Both the position numbers and the translations under genes were made by a program. Positions 14,716 to 17,080 of a stretch of 17,080 nt of DNA are shown here, piece by piece (positions within the stretch are counted from its first letter, which is position 1; each line of letters opens with the position of its first letter). The DNA is from Fimenecus sp045632525 (lineage in GTDB: Bacteria > Bacillota > Clostridia > Oscillospirales > Acutalibacteraceae). The stretch lies in the NCBI GenBank assembly GCA_045632525.1, contig JAZQWV010000021.1:1-17080 (forward strand), read 5' to 3'. Under the pieces are notes generated by a model. That model did not search any database and had not been told where the DNA came from. It saw nothing but the letters and a program-made list of their open reading frames with translations.

Positions 14716-15360
14716 TCATCCTTTTAAATATATTTTTTTACCGTCACGGCAGATTTTTTCTTGCTTTTCAAGAGCTTCAATTACTCTATAAAGACTTGCA
14801 CGACTAATGTGCAAAACACGAGAAAGCTCTGTCATTGAAACGGATATTTCACATTTTCCATTTGTATTATCACAATTTTTTTGAAGAAAGAGTAACAACT
14901 TTTCTTCGGCAGAAGATTGAGTGTAACCTTCAATTTTTGTGTTGAGAAAACCGATTCTTTCAGAAAGATAAGAAATGTAATTGAAAGAAACTGAACTGTC
15001 ACTTTGAATAAGCCTGTCAATGCCACTTTTTTCAATAATCACAATCTTAAGTGGTGTTAGTGCGGTAATGGTGTTTTCAAAATGATAATTTTGATTGTAT
15101 AAAAATGCTGCACCAAAAATTTCACCCTCTTTGAGATGTGAAATAACAGTGTCACCCTTAGAAACTCTTGCTTCACCTTTAATAATAATGCAAATAATAG
15201 GTGAGTAGTTGTCTTCTGAAAGAATAATGTCATTTTTACAATAAGAAACAGCATTTCCATACTCTTTTAAAACATTTGTCAAAAGAGTTTTGTCGGCATC
15301 TTTAAATATCTTAGTTTTTTTGAGATGGGTTAAAGCACTTTCTAAAGTTGATTTAGTCAT
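14716..15360 (-). CDS. Crp/Fnr-family transcription regulator
   Basis: 214 residues: N-terminal cyclic-nucleotide-binding-like beta-barrel (about 15-110, with GEIFGA at 79-84), a dimerisation helix (about 120-145) and a C-terminal winged helix (Crp-type HTH about 175-196, MTELSRVLHISRASLYRVI). The Fnr iron-sulfur cysteine set is absent at the N-terminus and a cAMP-binding Arg/Ser pair is not evident, so the effector is unknown. First gene of the operon with the ABC importer, so it probably controls that operon, possibly in response to the imported compound. SD GGAG lies only 3-4 nt before ATG. Confidence 0.9.
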   Translation of the reverse strand: MTKSTLESALTHLKKTKIFKDADKTLLTNVLKEYGNAVSYCKNDIILSEDNYSPIICIIIKGEARVSKGDTVISHLKEGEIFGAAFLYNQNYHFENTITALTPLKIVIIEKSGIDRLIQSDSSVSFNYISYLSERIGFLNTKIEGYTQSSAEEKLLLFLQKNCDNTNGKCEISVSMTELSRVLHISRASLYRVIEALEKQEKICRDGKKIYLKG

Positions 15361-15403
15361 TTTCTCCGCCTTTTTTGTCTCAAATAATACAATTTACAAT
15401 ATA

Positions 15404-15432
15404 ATAATAACATATCCATAATTTGCTGTCAA
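15404..15432 (-). promoter_or_regulatory. Promoter of the Crp-ABC operon
   Basis: On the minus strand, TTGACA (15432-15427), a 17-nt spacer and TATTAT (15409-15404). A second TTGACA lies about 29 nt upstream (15461-15456 region, plus TGTCAA) with a poorer -10, so tandem promoters or a regulator site overlapping them are possible. Confidence 0.65.
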
Positions 15433-15510
15433 TATAATACAAAGAGTTTTATAATGTCAATTCCAACAAAAATATATTGAAAAATATCATTTAAAACGGC
15501 ATTTTGATTA

Positions 15511-15539
15511 TTGCACATTACTATAACGAGTGCTAAAAT
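15511..15539 (+). promoter_or_regulatory. Promoter of the antiporter gene
   Basis: TTGCAC (15511-15516), a 17-nt spacer and TAAAAT (15534-15539) with an extended -10 TGC. It is divergent from the Crp-ABC promoter about 80 bases away. Promoter and SD remain intact although the coding frame is interrupted. Confidence 0.65.
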
Positions 15540-15576
15540 ATTAAACGTTTTAAAATGTATATTTAGAGGCGAAATT

Positions 15577-16854
15577 ATGTAAACTTTACTTTGTTTGTCC
15601 ATTGCACTTTTTGCGGGACTTATGTTATCTCCCGTTGCAAAAATATTTAAACTTCCTGCAGTTACTGCATATCTTGTTGCAGGTATTCTTGTAGGGCCAT
15701 ATTTTCTTGGGGCATTGGGTCTTAACGGATTTGGTTTTACAAGTATGGAAAATATTGATGCTTATGATATTATTCCTGATGTGGCACTTGGATTTATTGC
15801 TTTTTCAATTGGCAATGAATTCAGACTTTCGCAGCTTAAAAAGATTGGCAAGCAAGCCACAGTAATCGGCATTTTTCAAGCTTTAGCAACCTGCTTGGTT
15901 GTGGATGTGGTTTTGGTTGCAGTTCATTTTGCAGCCCCTGATAAATTATCGTTGCCAGCAGCAATTACTCTTGGCGCAGTTGCAACTGCAACCGCACCTG
16001 CTGCAACCCTTATGGTTGTAAAACAATATAAAGCAAAAGGCCCTCTCACAAGCCTTCTTCTTCCAATAGTTGCTCTTGATGATGCTGTGGGCTTAGTTGT
16101 TTTTGCGGTTTCATTTGGTGTTGCAAAGGCGCTTATTGTTGGCAGTGTTGATGTTATTTCGATTATCATCGAGCCACTTCTTGAAGTTGTTTTATCCCTC
16201 GTGCTTGGTGCGATTATGGGATGTTTGTTCACATTTTGCGAGAAGTTTTTCCATTCAAGGTCAAAACGACTTGCAATGTCTGTTACATTCGTGTTTTTGA
16301 CGGTATCATTGTCAATGCTCAAATTTGATATTGGTGGAGTGCATATTGCATTCTCATCATTATTGTCTTGAATGATGCTTGGTACAATTTTCTGTAATAT
16401 CTGTGGTTTCTCAGAAGAGCTTATGGATAGAGTTGACCGTTGGACAGCGCCACTGCTTATTTTATTCTTCGTAATCAGCGGTGCCGAGCTTGAACTTTCT
16501 ATATTTAAGGATGTTGGAATTGTATGCATCGGTTTGATATATATATTTGCTCGTTGCATTGGTAAATATTTTGGTGCGTCAATTAGCGCAAAGGCGACAA
16601 AATGTGATAAGAACATTGTTAAATATTTGGGTATCACGCTTTTCCCACAAGCAGGTGTTGCATTGGGTATGGCAATTAAAGCAGAAGAGTTAGGTCCAGA
16701 AGGAATTATCGTTGCAAACATCACTCTTTTTGCAGTTCTCATTTATGAGCTTATCGGACCATTTCTCACCAAGGTATCGTTGCTCAAAGCAGGTGAAATC
16801 AACCCTGAAGAAAAAGTCAGCGCAAGAGATACCGCAAAGTCAAAAGAAGCATAA
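15577..16854 (+). pseudogene. CPA2-type Na+(K+)/H+ antiporter, interrupted by TAA at codon 2 and TGA at codon 265
   Basis: A 426-codon frame encoding a cation:proton antiporter (Na_H_Exchanger fold). Seen: LPAVTAYLVAGILVGPY in the first helices, TATAPAATLMVV for the broken helix 4, and ALDDAVGL with the paired aspartates (codons 168-169) of electrogenic CPA2 exchangers. ATG at 15577 has AGAGG 7 nt upstream and is directly followed by TAA; the frame continues TLLCLSIALFAGL, typical of the family N-terminus. A second nonsense codon, TGA at 16369-16371, falls at SSLLS(stop)MMLGTIFCN, where relatives usually have Cys as I recall. Beyond these two codons the frame is open and conserved. A TTG at 15595 could restart translation; the part after TGA (16372 on) starts with ATG ATG without an SD. 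Most simply a recent pseudogene. Confidence 0.75.
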
Positions 16855-16862
16855 TAACAATA

Positions 16863-16908
16863 AAAAGGATAATTTCAATATCCCATTGAAATTATCCTTT
16901 TTTTCTTT
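16863..16908 (+). terminator. Intrinsic terminator after the antiporter
   Basis: A perfect 17-bp stem (16863-16879 with 16885-16901), loop ATCCC, followed by a T-rich tract, 8 nt past the TAA stop. Confidence 0.93.
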
Positions 16909-16916
16909 TATTTTCA

Positions 16917-16945
16917 TTGAAAAACATTACTTATTATGCTAAACT
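16917..16945 (+). promoter_or_regulatory. Promoter of the last gene
   Basis: TTGAAA (16917-16922), a 17-nt spacer and TAAACT (16940-16945) with an extended -10 TGC. Confidence 0.5.
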
Positions 16946-16977
16946 TAAACTATCTATATAAGACGGAGGTCTTTTTT

Positions 16978-17080
16978 ATGAAATACATAATCAACAGAGC
17001 AAATTTCAGACAGTTTGATATTGCTGAAATTAACAAATTATCCCCAAGAGCATACTTTATTCCTTATTCTTCAAAAGAGA
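16978..17080 (+). CDS. 5' end of a probable glycoside hydrolase (GH2 beta-galactosidase-like), cut by the window edge
   Basis: The first 34 codons of a gene (begins MKYIINRANFRQFDIAEINK, continues with a RAYFIPYSSKE segment) with a strong SD GGAGGT 7 nt before ATG. The RAYFIPYS-type N-terminus resembles that of GH2 beta-galactosidases of gut Firmicutes as I remember them. This rests on a short stretch; catalytic residues lie outside the window, so the assignment is tentative. If right, it fits a glycan-using neighbourhood. Confidence 0.5.
   Translation, partial: MKYIINRANFRQFDIAEINKLSPRAYFIPYSSKE

Noticed and set aside
15924..16742. 272-residue minus-strand open frame opposite the antiporter
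   Set aside because: Ser/Thr/Pro-rich with no recognisable domain, no SD or promoter, and it mirrors the codon pattern of the real frame on the other strand.
1..17080. CRISPR arrays, insertion sequences, phage or toxin-antitoxin genes
   Set aside because: I looked for regular direct repeats, transposase motifs and paired small genes and saw none.

Overview
AT-rich, tightly packed bacterial DNA with strong Shine-Dalgarno sites, sigma-70 promoters with 17-base spacers, intrinsic terminators, lipoprotein signals and low-GC codon use. Family content (L-fucose catabolism, GPH sugar symporter, BspA-type leucine-rich lipoprotein, probable GH2 glycosidase) suggests a gut Clostridia/Firmicutes chromosome. 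The lineage is an inference. I see no phage, IS, transposase or CRISPR array.

Layout, left to right. 1-303: one copy of a hairpin-rich repeat ending in a T-arm-like sequence, then tRNA-Ile2(CAU) on the minus strand with its promoter and terminator. 304-2589: a class B penicillin-binding protein and a PAP2 phosphatase (minus), separated by a terminator whose T-tract touches the PBP start codon. 2692-5182: a GPH-type symporter translationally coupled to a leucine-rich-repeat lipoprotein (minus). 5331-6704: an ArsB/NhaD-superfamily transporter (minus), preceded by a leader of about 157 nt with mutually exclusive terminator and antiterminator pairings, i.e. a riboswitch-like attenuator. 6928-11234: the fucose operon fucI-fucA-fucU-kinase (minus), compact and coupled, with a near-consensus promoter.

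11368-11709: tRNA-Leu(UAA) with a consensus promoter and terminator, followed by a second copy of the hairpin/T-arm repeat. 11837-12358: a DUF4375/DMP19-like small protein (plus). 12396-15360: a four-gene overlapping operon (minus) of a Crp/Fnr regulator, a lipoprotein solute-binding protein, an ABC permease and a short ATPase that starts with TTG. 15577-16854: a CPA2-type cation:proton antiporter (plus) with a TAA directly after the start codon and an in-frame TGA at codon 265. 16978-end: the start of a probable glycoside hydrolase (plus).

How the genes work together. FucU supplies the right anomer, FucI isomerises L-fucose to L-fuculose, the kinase phosphorylates it, and FucA splits L-fuculose-1-phosphate into DHAP and L-lactaldehyde. 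No dedicated fucose permease is in the operon; the GPH symporter downstream is a candidate sugar importer. The most unusual signals are (1) the attenuator leader before the ArsB/NhaD transporter, (2) the pair of tRNA-3'-flanking hairpin elements with compensatory base changes, and (3) the antiporter gene with two nonsense codons in an otherwise open frame.
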